Part shown: in pieces, positions 6,743 through 15,530 of the stretch
Layout of the letters: every line of letters begins with the position of its first letter
Position numbering within the stretch: the first letter of the stretch is position 1
Source of the DNA: Woeseiaceae bacterium
Lineage (GTDB): Bacteria; Pseudomonadota; Gammaproteobacteria; Steroidobacterales; Woeseiaceae
DNA: 18,881 nucleotides
Assembly (NCBI GenBank): GCA_022615525.1
Contig: JAKEGN010000352.1
Span: 1 to 18,881, forward strand
Reading direction: 5' to 3'
Program-made: the position numbers and the translations under genes
The notes under the pieces: model-generated
Databases searched by the model: none
Seen by the model: the letters and a program-made list of their open reading frames with translations, nothing else
Told to the model about the DNA's origin: nothing

Positions 6743-9700
6743 ATTTCTACCGAACCCTGCTGACCAACCATCCGCTGGTCAACATCACGGTTTCCGTGAT
6801 GCTGGTCATGGGCTTTCTGTCATACCAGCAGATGCCACGCGAACAGGACCCGGAAATCAACTTCAACGTCGTCAATATCAATACCGTTTTGCCCGGCTCC
6901 ACTGCTGCGGACGTCGAGGAACTGGTAACCGGCCCGCTGGAGGACGCCTTGCGTAATGTGCAGGACGTCAAGTTCGTCGCCAGTGCGTCGCGCGAGAATG
7001 TCTCGAACATACTGGTTCGTTTCCGCGAGCTTTCAGAGCGGGACTTCGACAAGCGCGTTACGGACTTGCGGCGCGAGATTCAAAGCAAGACCAACGATGA
7101 ACTGCCGGCGGACGTCGAGGACCCGTACATACTGGAGATCACGACATCGAACGGATTCCCGACGGCAATGGTGCTGGTCACGGGCCAGGCCGATGACGAG
7201 CGGCTGCGGCGCCAGGCCAAGCTGATCAAGGACGAACTGGAGCGGTTGAATGGCGTCGACCGGGTGCAGGCGTTCGGCTTCAACGAGCCTGAATTGCAGA
7301 TCGAAATCGATCCGCAGGCCCTTGCTGCTTACGGCCTGACAGCCACGGACGTCGCCGACCAGTTGCGTGAGTCCTACATCGATGTGTCGGCCGGCAAGAT
7401 CGACGTATCCGGCGACGCCTGGCTCGTGCGCGTGCAGGGCAAGACAACGGAGCCCGAGGACCTCGCGCAGTTCCTGCTGGCGCCAAAGGCCTCGCCGCAG
7501 GGAAAGATTCCACTGGATCGTATCGGCAAGGTGCGCCGCGGCCGCGAAGAGGCAAACCAGCTGGTCGAGCACGGGGGCAACCCGGCCATCATGATGTCGA
7601 TCACCAAGGTCGGCTTCACCAACACGCTGCAGCTCGTCGATCGAATCAATGATTATGTCGAGAGCAAGAACGAGGCCTTGCGTGACAGCGGGATCCAGCT
7701 GACCCTCGCGGATGATCAAACCACGCAGACGCGTGAAGCCCTGAGCATCATGCAGAACAACGCTTTGCTGGGGCTCTTCCTGGTGCTCGGCGTGTGCTGG
7801 GTGTTCCTCGGCACGAGGATCGCGGTGTTCGTCACCATGGGCATTGCGTTCTCGATCGCCGGCACGTTCTGGATGCTGAACATGACCGGGAATACGCTGA
7901 ACGTGTCCGTCCTGCTCGGTGTCGTGATCGTGCTCGGCATGCTGGTGGACGACGCTGTGGTGGTCGTCGAGGCCATGTATTACCGGTTGCAACGCGGACA
8001 GGAAGCGATATCGGCAGCATTGGACTCGATACGCGAAGTCGGACAGCCGGTAACGTCGGCCGTGCTCACGACCATTGCCGCGTTTGCGCCATTGATGCTG
8101 CTTCCGGGCATCGTCGGCGATTTCATGCAGATCATTCCGATGGTCGTGACCGTCGGCCTGCTGGTGAGTCTCATCGAGGCATTCTGGATACTGCCTGCCC
8201 ACGTCGTTTCGACAAGCGGCAATGTGTCTGCCGAGGTCAAGCACTTGCAACACTGGCGGGAGCGCTGGACGCATTTCGTCAGGGTCAGGTACACGCGCAT
8301 GCTCGCCTACGTTTTTCGGCACCCAGTACGCTTCTTTGCCGCCGGCACGCTGGCGTTCCTGCTGTCGATCGCCGGACTCGCGACCGAGCAGGTGCGCATG
8401 GAGTTCTTTACTTTCGATCCGCTGCGAATTTTCTACATCAACGTCGAAATGCCCCCGGATGCGCCGCTCGAGGCAACGCTGGCGCAATCGCAACTCGTGG
8501 TCGATCGCATCCGGCCCTTGCTCCGTGACGAGGAAGTTCGTGCGGTGTCGAGCATGGCAGGCGTCAAGTTCACGGACGCGGAGGCCCTGTTCGGTGACCA
8601 GTACGGGCAGATCCTGGTGTCGCTGAATCCGAAAGGACCGAACTCGCGTGACGTGGGCGATGTCGTCGATGCAATCCGGGAAACGGCGATTACCACGCCT
8701 GGAAACGCGGAGGTGACGTTCTTTGAGCTTTCCGGCGGGCCGCCGGTGGCCAAGGATGTCGAGGTTCGGGTCAGAAGCGACGACTACGAGGAGTTGCGCG
8801 CCGCGGCCGACGCCCTGCTCGGGATCGTGAACAACATCGACGGCGCCTCGAACGTGCTGGACGACGACGTGCCTGGCCGCTTCGAGCTGGCGCTGGATCT
8901 CGACGAGCGCGCGGTGCGTGAGGCGGGGCTCAATCCCGGCATGATTGCACGGCTGATGCGGCTGCATGTCGAAGGGGAAGTCGTCGCTTTCACGCGCGAT
9001 GGCGGTGAAAAAGTGGAACTCCGGGTACGCGGTCCGCGCCGCAGCCTCGGCGACATACACGAGATACTGGACGACCCGATCGCGCTGGCGCAAGGCGGCA
9101 CGACGACGTTCCGGGCATTGTCCACAACCGGTATCGCGCGCAGCAGTGGCACGATCCGTCACTACAACTACCGCCGCGCGATCAAGGTCGAAGCAGACCT
9201 CGATGAGGAAAAAATCAATACCGTCGCCGCTACCCGGCTGATCACCGAGGAATGGGAAGAGGTTCGGGCAGAGTTTCCTGGAGCCGACCTCGATTTCTCC
9301 GGCGCATTCGATGACATCCAGGAAAGCCTCGATTCGATGTTGATCCTGTTCCTGTTTGGCATAGGGCTCATCTACCTGATCCTGGCGACCCAGTTCCGCA
9401 GCTATTTCCAGCCCATGCTGATTGTCTCGACCCTGCCGATGGCATTTACCGGTGTCGTCTTCGGCCTGTGGGCAACCGGCAATCCGATGAGCCTTTACAC
9501 CCTGTACGGAATCGTTGCACTGACGGGTATAGCGGTGAACGCGGCGATCGTGCTCATCGACGCGGCAAACAGCAGGATCAGGGCCGGTATGCGCCCGCTG
9601 CATGCCGTCATCTATGCTGCCAGGCGACGCGTCATCCCGATCCTCATAACCACCATGACGACGATTGCGGGCCTGTTCTCCCTGGCTACCGGACTTGGCG

Positions 9701-9882
9701 GCAAGTCGCTGTTGTGGGGCCCGGTCGCAACCAGCATGGTATTCGGCCTGTTCGTCGCAACCATACTGACACTGTTCCTGGTTCCCGTGCTGTTCCGCTC
9801 GTTCATGCGTTTGCGCAATCACCGCATACGAAATGCATTAAAGTACTGGCTGTCGAGATCGCAGGGATTGATTCGTTCATGA
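6739..9882 (+). CDS. RND family efflux permease
   Basis: This 1047-residue protein has the full RND duplication: an N-terminal membrane helix, large periplasmic loops after helices 1 and 7, and membrane bundles near 335-480 and 860-1020. The helix-4 motif LGMLVDDAVVVVEA carries the aspartate pair D404/D405 that relays protons in AcrB-type pumps. In helix 10 the motif is GIAVNAAIVLIDAAN: an asparagine (N934) sits where AcrB has the catalytic lysine K940. Such lysine-less pumps form recognised RND branches of poorly known substrate. The protein should be inner-membrane, trimeric and proton-driven. Its start overlaps the adaptor stop, and its stop overlaps the oxidoreductase start, so three genes are translationally coupled. 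No channel gene is nearby. Confidence 0.95.
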   Translation: MNFYRTLLTNHPLVNITVSVMLVMGFLSYQQMPREQDPEINFNVVNINTVLPGSTAADVEELVTGPLEDALRNVQDVKFVASASRENVSNILVRFRELSERDFDKRVTDLRREIQSKTNDELPADVEDPYILEITTSNGFPTAMVLVTGQADDERLRRQAKLIKDELERLNGVDRVQAFGFNEPELQIEIDPQALAAYGLTATDVADQLRESYIDVSAGKIDVSGDAWLVRVQGKTTEPEDLAQFLLAPKASPQGKIPLDRIGKVRRGREEANQLVEHGGNPAIMMSITKVGFTNTLQLVDRINDYVESKNEALRDSGIQLTLADDQTTQTREALSIMQNNALLGLFLVLGVCWVFLGTRIAVFVTMGIAFSIAGTFWMLNMTGNTLNVSVLLGVVIVLGMLVDDAVVVVEAMYYRLQRGQEAISAALDSIREVGQPVTSAVLTTIAAFAPLMLLPGIVGDFMQIIPMVVTVGLLVSLIEAFWILPAHVVSTSGNVSAEVKHLQHWRERWTHFVRVRYTRMLAYVFRHPVRFFAAGTLAFLLSIAGLATEQVRMEFFTFDPLRIFYINVEMPPDAPLEATLAQSQLVVDRIRPLLRDEEVRAVSSMAGVKFTDAEALFGDQYGQILVSLNPKGPNSRDVGDVVDAIRETAITTPGNAEVTFFELSGGPPVAKDVEVRVRSDDYEELRAAADALLGIVNNIDGASNVLDDDVPGRFELALDLDERAVREAGLNPGMIARLMRLHVEGEVVAFTRDGGEKVELRVRGPRRSLGDIHEILDDPIALAQGGTTTFRALSTTGIARSSGTIRHYNYRRAIKVEADLDEEKINTVAATRLITEEWEEVRAEFPGADLDFSGAFDDIQESLDSMLILFLFGIGLIYLILATQFRSYFQPMLIVSTLPMAFTGVVFGLWATGNPMSLYTLYGIVALTGIAVNAAIVLIDAANSRIRAGMRPLHAVIYAARRRVIPILITTMTTIAGLFSLATGLGGKSLLWGPVATSMVFGLFVATILTLFLVPVLFRSFMRLRNHRIRNALKYWLSRSQGLIRS

Positions 9883-11237
9883 ACGATACATTTGCGCGCG
9901 ACACGGTGTCCCGCACCTGGACGGCGCCGGTCGCGTTTCCGGAATCCGTGCCGAAAAAAGCCGATGTCGTGATCATCGGCGGCGGCATCATAGGCGTCTC
10001 GACCGCATGGTTCCTGGCCAAACAGGGCATCCGGTCGGTGGTATGCGAAAAAGGACACATCGCCGGCGAACAATCGGGACGGAACTGGGGCTGGGTACGC
10101 CAGCAGGCTCGCGACCCGCGCGAAATGCCGATGATCATCGAGAGCCTGCGGATCTGGCGCGGCCTCGAGGTCGAAATCGGCGAGGAAGTCGGTTTCACGA
10201 CCGCCGGCTGCCTGTTCACCGCGCGCAGCGAGAAGGACCTCGAAGATTTCGAAGCGTGGTTGTCCGTGTCGCGCCAGTTCGGCCTCGACACGCGGATCAT
10301 CTCGGGCAAGGAACTCGAGGCGCAGGTACGCGGCGGGCCGGCCGATTGGCAAGGCGCTATTTACACGCCCAGCGACGGACGGGCCGAGCCGCACAAAGCG
10401 GCACCGGCCATCGCCCGGGCCGCGGCGCGCCTGGGTGCGACAGTGCTCACCGGCTGCGCGGTACGCGGCGTCGAACGCGAGGCCGGGCGAGTCTCGGCCG
10501 TGGTGACGGAACACGGCAGCATCCAGACCTCGGCCGTGTTATGCGCGGCCGGCGCGTGGAGCTCGATGTTCTGCCGCTCGATCGGCATCTCGTTGCCGCA
10601 GCTCAAGGTCCGAGGCACCGTGGCCCGTACGGCGCCGGCGGATGTCGTGCTGAACGGCGCCGTATTCGACAAACGGATCGGCATACGCCGGCGCCAGGAC
10701 GGAGGTTATACGATCGCGCACGGCTCCGTGCTGGATCACAGCCTGACGCCCTCGACGCTGCGTCACTCCCTCAAGTTCATGCGTGCACTGAAGCGTGAAC
10801 TGAGCGTGCTGCGGCTTTCGATAGGCAGGGATTTCATCGATGAATGGCGCATGCCGACACGCTGGGCGCTCGACCAGGTGTCACCGTTCGAGAACCAGCG
10901 CGTACTGAGCCCGGAACCCAATAAGAAAGTACTCGCCGAACTGCGCGTCAATCTCTACGAAACCTTTCCCGCTCTGGCCGGCGTGGAGATAGTGGAATCC
11001 TGGGCCGGCATGGTCGAGACCACGCCCGATGTGATTCCGGTGATCGGCGAAGCGGAGACCCTCCCGGGCTTTTACATCGCGACGGGGTTCAGCGGGCACG
11101 GTTTCGGCATAGGTCCCGGCGCCGGCAAAGCTGTAGCAGGCATGCTGGGCGGCAAGGACAGCGGCATCGAGCTCAATGAGTTCCGCCTGGGCCGCTTCAG
11201 CGACGGCTCGCCGATACGACCCTACACCACCATCTAG
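9879..11237 (+). CDS. FAD-dependent oxidoreductase (DadA-like)
   Basis: This 452-residue flavoprotein has an N-terminal FAD-binding Rossmann motif, VVIIGGGIIGVSTAWFLAKQG (about 30-50; glycines 34, 36 and 39) with the ribose-binding acidic residue at E57. Then comes the family-specific QSGRNWGWVRQQ (65-76). The C-terminal GFYIATGFSGHGFGIGPGAGK is the usual second FAD contact. It belongs to the DAO/DadA-like superfamily of amine and amino-acid oxidoreductases (COG0665); the substrate is not evident. There is no signal peptide, so it is cytosolic or membrane-peripheral. The ATG overlaps the pump stop (9879-9882), an unusual coupling for an efflux operon, and the metallopeptidase gene starts 12 bases downstream. 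Confidence 0.9.
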   Translation: MNDTFARDTVSRTWTAPVAFPESVPKKADVVIIGGGIIGVSTAWFLAKQGIRSVVCEKGHIAGEQSGRNWGWVRQQARDPREMPMIIESLRIWRGLEVEIGEEVGFTTAGCLFTARSEKDLEDFEAWLSVSRQFGLDTRIISGKELEAQVRGGPADWQGAIYTPSDGRAEPHKAAPAIARAAARLGATVLTGCAVRGVEREAGRVSAVVTEHGSIQTSAVLCAAGAWSSMFCRSIGISLPQLKVRGTVARTAPADVVLNGAVFDKRIGIRRRQDGGYTIAHGSVLDHSLTPSTLRHSLKFMRALKRELSVLRLSIGRDFIDEWRMPTRWALDQVSPFENQRVLSPEPNKKVLAELRVNLYETFPALAGVEIVESWAGMVETTPDVIPVIGEAETLPGFYIATGFSGHGFGIGPGAGKAVAGMLGGKDSGIELNEFRLGRFSDGSPIRPYTTI

Positions 11238-11249
11238 GAGCTATTCAGC

Positions 11250-12668
11250 GTGAAACTCTCGATGAAAACTGCCGTGGTGGTTCTGTTTGCGATTTGCTGC
11301 ACTGTCACGGCGTACGCCGGGGAAACCGTACAGACGATGCGTCTCGACTATTACCACAGCGGCAACGCGGAGTCCGAGACCTTCAGCATCGATGAGCTCG
11401 TGCTGGAACCCCTCCCCTTTCCCGGAAACCTTGCGCAACCGACGGACAAGACCTTGCGGGGCAAGTACGCATTCGAGATCCTCGACAAAGAGTCCGGCGC
11501 TCTGCTCTGGTCGCGCAGTTTCAGCAGCATTTACGGTGAATGGGAAACCACTGCAGAGGCGCAACTCATTGACCGAACGTTTCACGAGTCACTGCGGTTC
11601 CCTGCACCGCAGTCGGAGTTTCGCGTCGTGATCCGCAAGCGCGGCGCGGACAACGGTTTCGTAACGGTCTGGGAGACCGGGCTGGATCCGGGCGACTACC
11701 TCGTGCATCGCGAATCGGCGCCGTACAGGGACGACGTGACCGCGATCGAGTACAACGGCGACCCGCGAGAAAAGGTGGACCTGTTGTTGCTCGGCGATGG
11801 TTACACCGCAGACGAGATCGGCACCTTTCTCGATCGAGCGAAAGAGCTGACGGAGGTATTCCTTTCCACCTCGCCGTTTCGCGAGCACCGGTCGGATTTC
11901 AACGTCTGGGCGCTGGCCCCGCCGGCCCGCGAATCGGGTGTTTCACGTCCATCCACCGGCACATACCGGGACTCACCGATCGGCGCGACCTACGATGCCT
12001 TTCGCAGCGAACGTTACGTGCTGACCTACGAAAACAAGGCATGGCGGCAGATCGCTTCGTCCGTTCCGTACGATTTTGTGGAAATCCTCACCAACAGCGA
12101 TACCTACGGGGGTGGCGGAATCTACGGCCTGTACAGCACGGCGGCGGCCCACAGCGAATGGGCGGCGTACCTGTTCGTGCACGAGTTCGGTCACCACTTC
12201 GCCGGGCTTGCCGACGAGTACTACACGAGTTCCGTGGCGTACGAGGCGCCGGAGTCCATCACGGAACCGTACGAACCGAACGTCACCGCACTGCTCGATC
12301 CGGCCCGGCTGAAGTGGAAGCAGCACACCGAAAGCGCCACGCCGATCCCGACGCCTTGGCCGAAAGAGGCCTACGAAGAGCATTCGCTGGCCTACCAGGC
12401 CAGGCGCGCGCAGATGAGAGCGGAAAACGTGGCGGAGTCGGAAATGAACCAACTGTTTCACGAGGACCAGCAGTTTTCCGACGGACTGTTTTCGACAGCG
12501 CCATATCGGGATGCCGTTGGCGCGTTCGAAGGCGCTAACTACCAGTCGAAGGGCTATTACCGCTCTGAAATGAACTGCATCATGTTCACGCGCAGCAGCG
12601 ATTTTTGCCGCGTGTGCTCGGATGCCATCGAGCAGGTGATTGATGAATACACCAGGCCTGCCGAGTAG
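11250..12668 (+). CDS. Exported M64 family metallopeptidase
   Basis: This 472-residue protein has a signal peptide ending near AYA (residues 1-23), an N-terminal M64-type beta domain and a C-terminal catalytic domain. The zinc motif is HEFGHHFAGLADEY (H311, E312, H315, D322), matching the M64 (IgA peptidase-like) pattern of HExGHxxxGLxDE. Upstream, VDLLLLGDGYTADE is the family's typical start of the catalytic domain, and NCIMFTRSSDFCRVC supplies the Met-turn. M64 enzymes are secreted; most lack a known substrate, and the name comes from a Clostridium IgA-cleaving enzyme. GGAG 9 bases upstream supports the GTG start. It closes the RND operon. Confidence 0.93.
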   Translation: MKLSMKTAVVVLFAICCTVTAYAGETVQTMRLDYYHSGNAESETFSIDELVLEPLPFPGNLAQPTDKTLRGKYAFEILDKESGALLWSRSFSSIYGEWETTAEAQLIDRTFHESLRFPAPQSEFRVVIRKRGADNGFVTVWETGLDPGDYLVHRESAPYRDDVTAIEYNGDPREKVDLLLLGDGYTADEIGTFLDRAKELTEVFLSTSPFREHRSDFNVWALAPPARESGVSRPSTGTYRDSPIGATYDAFRSERYVLTYENKAWRQIASSVPYDFVEILTNSDTYGGGGIYGLYSTAAAHSEWAAYLFVHEFGHHFAGLADEYYTSSVAYEAPESITEPYEPNVTALLDPARLKWKQHTESATPIPTPWPKEAYEEHSLAYQARRAQMRAENVAESEMNQLFHEDQQFSDGLFSTAPYRDAVGAFEGANYQSKGYYRSEMNCIMFTRSSDFCRVCSDAIEQVIDEYTRPAE

Positions 12669-12738
12669 CGCGCCGCCGGCGACGATCCCATGCTACGGTC
12701 TCTTTTTAGTATACTTTTCAATTGGTAATTAGGTTTTT

Positions 12739-14004
12739 CTAATCCAGATTCTGCATCGCCGTCACGTTCGACGCCAGGCGCAACCAGGCTGACGAAAGCA
12801 GCGCGTAGAGCACGACCACGAACCAGGTGCGAGCGTCGTTGGCCAGGATCGAAGTTGTCATGACGATTGCGAGCACGCCCGATGGCAGCACCAGGTTGAG
12901 CCTGCCCAGTTCGAAAACAATCGCGTTCTTCCTGCGGTCGCTGATCATGCCCAGCGTGTAAAGCTGTACCCACAACAGGAGGCAGGGAATTGTCACCACG
13001 GCCAGACCTTGCGAAGCATACAACTGTCCGATCCAGAGTATGCCGGCCACGGCAACGAGAAATTGCCCGATCAGGTAGTAGCGCAGCGTCGCGGCGAGCG
13101 GCGGGTCGTACTTGCGAAACGTCCGGATGTCCGACCTGTGCTTCGGATATCGCGCCTCGACATCCTGCGGCCGCCATCCCGTGCGACGAAACCAGATGCC
13201 GAGCTTGTCGCGCCAGCGCCGCGTACGTACCGCGTCGAACCACAGGTAGGCATACACCTGCGCATTGGCCCAGAACGGATTCCAGCTCGAAAGCGGTTTG
13301 CGCACGCCGAACACGACGGGATCGTTATCCAGTTCCTCCTGGAAACTGCCGAAAAGCCTGTCCCAGAGAACCAGGATCCCGCCGTAATTGCGGTCGATAT
13401 ACTTCTCGTTCTGGGCATGGTGCACGCGATGGTTCGAGGGTGTGACAAAGATACGGTCGAGCACTCCGAGTTTGCCGATGTGCTGCGTGTGGACCCAGAA
13501 CTGGTAGATCAGGTTCAGCGAGTTGACCGTGATCAGTACTTCGGGTGGAAACCCGACCAGGAACAGCGGCAGGTAGAAGATCCAGTTGAACAGGAACCCG
13601 GTGCTGGTCTGCCGCAGAGCCGTCGACAGGTTGTAGTCCTCGCTCTGATGATGCACGGCATGCGACGCCCACAGGATCGAGATTTCATGACCGCAGCGAT
13701 GTGACCAGTAGTAGCAAAAGTCCCAGGCCAGCATCGCCACCAGCCACAACAGCAGTCCGGTCGGCGACATGTCGAACCACGCCAGCGGCATGTCGATCAG
13801 GGCAAATTCCTCGAAGGCGTATGCCCAGATGACTGTTGGCACGATTTTGGTGAAGTAGCCGAAAGTCGTGCTCAGGGTTCCCGCGCTCAGGCTGTTGATT
13901 GCGTCGTTGGCCCGGTAGTGACCGGTTCCACGGATGCGATCGACAAACAGCTCGATCAGCAATGCAAGCAGGAAAAACGGTACGGCAATTGCGATCAGGT
14001 CCAT
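12739..14004 (-). CDS. Sterol desaturase/fatty acid hydroxylase family membrane di-iron enzyme
   Basis: This 421-residue membrane protein has the histidine clusters of the family: HRCGH (102-106), HAVHH (115-119), HTQH (172-175) and HRVHH (192-196), which bind two irons. The extended C-terminal half has several further membrane segments (about 305-410). That layout and the motif spacing recall alkylglycerol monooxygenase (TMEM195/AGMO)-type members more than short C4-methyl oxidases. Likely chemistry is oxygen-dependent hydroxylation of a lipid in the inner membrane; the substrate is unknown. The gene is convergent with the M64 gene and divergent from the decarboxylase. The 70-base gap 12669-12738 has no convincing terminator. 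Confidence 0.93.
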   Translation of the reverse strand: MDLIAIAVPFFLLALLIELFVDRIRGTGHYRANDAINSLSAGTLSTTFGYFTKIVPTVIWAYAFEEFALIDMPLAWFDMSPTGLLLWLVAMLAWDFCYYWSHRCGHEISILWASHAVHHQSEDYNLSTALRQTSTGFLFNWIFYLPLFLVGFPPEVLITVNSLNLIYQFWVHTQHIGKLGVLDRIFVTPSNHRVHHAQNEKYIDRNYGGILVLWDRLFGSFQEELDNDPVVFGVRKPLSSWNPFWANAQVYAYLWFDAVRTRRWRDKLGIWFRRTGWRPQDVEARYPKHRSDIRTFRKYDPPLAATLRYYLIGQFLVAVAGILWIGQLYASQGLAVVTIPCLLLWVQLYTLGMISDRRKNAIVFELGRLNLVLPSGVLAIVMTTSILANDARTWFVVVLYALLSSAWLRLASNVTAMQNLD

Positions 14005-14036
14005 AGGGGTCCGCGATCCGGAGTTTCGGCAGGCAA

Positions 14037-14051
14037 ATTGTACCGGACAAT
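14037..14051. promoter_or_regulatory. Inverted repeat ATTGT-N5-ACAAT in the divergent promoter gap
   Basis: The 97-base gap between the hydroxylase and decarboxylase genes holds a perfect 5-base inverted repeat. On the minus strand its left arm is part of TACAAT (14042-14037), a -10-like hexamer about 33 bases before the hydroxylase start. It could be an operator, but arms of five bases are weak evidence. Confidence 0.3.
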
Positions 14052-14101
14052 ACCCCGCTTATTTGGGTTAGGATTCAAGCCGCAAGTCTACGGGCTCGAT
14101 C

Positions 14102-15457
14102 ATGGCTTTAGTCACTAAATCAGAAATCGACATCCTGCAAGCCGCACTGGAAAAGCTGCAGCAAGGCTTCAGTCACCTTCCCGATTTCACGCCGGCAGTC
14201 GACCGGGACAGGCTCAGGTCGGTGCTCATGGAAGTGGCCGGCCGCATGCAGCAGAACTACCCCTACCACCACCCGCGCTATGCCGGGCAGATGATGAAGC
14301 CGCCGCATGCGGCCGCAAGGCTGGCTTACGCGCTGTCCCTGTGGATCAATCCCAACAATCATGCGCGCGATGGCGGCATAGCCAGTTCCCACATGGAAAG
14401 CGAGTGTGTCGCAGCGATCGGAGAGATATTCGGGTTGGGAAAACCGCTCGGGCATCTGTGCGGTGGCGGCACCATGGCCAATCTCGAAGCCTTGTGGGTG
14501 GCGGGGCAGCTGCATCCGGGCAAGACCGTGCTGGCATCCGCACAGGCGCACTACACTCATGCGCGCATCAGCGACGTGCTGGCTTTGCCGTTTGAAGCAA
14601 TCCCGGTAACCCCCAACGGCTGTATGGACATGACCGCGCTGGAATCGCGACTGCGGGAAGGCGACGTCGCGGCAGTGGTGGTGACCATGGGAACGACAGG
14701 GCTCGGTGCGATCGATCCATTGCCGGCCGTCCTGCACCTGCGGCAGCAATACGGATTCCGGGTCCATGTCGACGCCGCCTACGGCGGTTACTTCACGCTG
14801 GCCGATGCGCTCGCGCCGGAACTGCAACCGGCATTCGCATCCATGGGCGAGGCCGACTCCATCGTCATCGACCCGCATAAACACGGACTGCAACCGTACG
14901 GCTGTGGCTGCGTGTTGTTTCGCGATCCGGCTGTGGGGGCACTTTACAAGCACGACTCGCCATATACGTATTTCAGTTCCGCGGAATTGCACCTGGGCGA
15001 GATCAGCCTGGAATGCTCGCGTCCGGGTGCGGCTGCAGTTGCTTTGTGGGCGACCCAGCAGCTCTTGCCGATGCAACGGGGCGGCGAATTCGCCAGCGGG
15101 TTGAACCGATCCCTGCTCGCCGCAAGGGAGCTCTGGCGCCGCGTGCAGGCCAGCCACCGGTTGAAGGCATTGATGCAGCCGCAGCTGGACATCGTCGTGT
15201 TCGGCGTCAGGGCCGGCAGTGCACGGGATGCCAGCATGCTCGCGCGCAAACTGTTTGCGGAAACCGCGAAACGCGAGCTGCACCTGGCGTTGATCGAATT
15301 GCCTGCCGAGCTGGTACGGCAATACTGGCCGGAGCTGGTCATGAATCGCGATACGGTAACCTGTGTCCGATCCTGCCTGATGAAGCCGGAGCACCTGGAC
15401 TGGATCGACGATATCTGGTCTGTTCTCGAATCAGCCGCCCTGGCTCTGGATGAATGA
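14102..15457 (+). CDS. Pyridoxal-phosphate-dependent (group II) decarboxylase
   Basis: This 451-residue protein has the group II decarboxylase fold. The N-terminal NPNNHARDGGIASSHMESE region and GGGTMANLEAL (cofactor phosphate region) precede VHVDAAYGGYF with D224, which contacts the pyridine nitrogen, and SIVIDPHKHGLQPYGCG, whose K260 is the expected Schiff-base lysine. This family decarboxylates glutamate, aromatic amino acids, 2,4-diaminobutyrate or related substrates; I cannot tell which. All key residues are present. The Shine-Dalgarno is weak. It stands 73 bases ahead of the small-protein/crcB cluster and may share its transcript. A 6-base hairpin (CGACAT/ATGTCG, 15472-15488) lies in that gap but has no strong T-run. 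Confidence 0.92.
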   Translation: MALVTKSEIDILQAALEKLQQGFSHLPDFTPAVDRDRLRSVLMEVAGRMQQNYPYHHPRYAGQMMKPPHAAARLAYALSLWINPNNHARDGGIASSHMESECVAAIGEIFGLGKPLGHLCGGGTMANLEALWVAGQLHPGKTVLASAQAHYTHARISDVLALPFEAIPVTPNGCMDMTALESRLREGDVAAVVVTMGTTGLGAIDPLPAVLHLRQQYGFRVHVDAAYGGYFTLADALAPELQPAFASMGEADSIVIDPHKHGLQPYGCGCVLFRDPAVGALYKHDSPYTYFSSAELHLGEISLECSRPGAAAVALWATQQLLPMQRGGEFASGLNRSLLAARELWRRVQASHRLKALMQPQLDIVVFGVRAGSARDASMLARKLFAETAKRELHLALIELPAELVRQYWPELVMNRDTVTCVRSCLMKPEHLDWIDDIWSVLESAALALDE

Positions 15458-15530
15458 TCGCACCAGCGCGGCGACATCCCGAATGTCGGTTCTTAAATGA
15501 TGGCCAAGCGATTTCAGCAGCGAGTCTAAT

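Noticed and set aside
7033..9822. A 929-codon open frame antisense to the RND pump gene
   Set aside because: Its product is a low-complexity mix rich in H, R, Q and D with no recognisable motif, as expected for the shadow of a GC-rich gene. The sense strand encodes a full RND pump.
12669..12738. Bidirectional terminator between the M64 and hydroxylase genes
   Set aside because: There are short T-rich runs and a 5-base ATTAG/CTAAT pairing, but no stable GC-rich stem next to a T-run on either strand.
15472..15490. Intrinsic terminator after the decarboxylase gene
   Set aside because: The hairpin CGACAT/ATGTCG has a 6-base stem and is followed only by GTTCTT, with no real T-run.
15458..15530. 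Possible fluoride riboswitch ahead of the crcB cluster
   Set aside because: I looked for the conserved fluoride-riboswitch elements because of the downstream genes. The 73 bases hold only a 6-base hairpin, and I could not align the motif. A covariance-model search would settle it.
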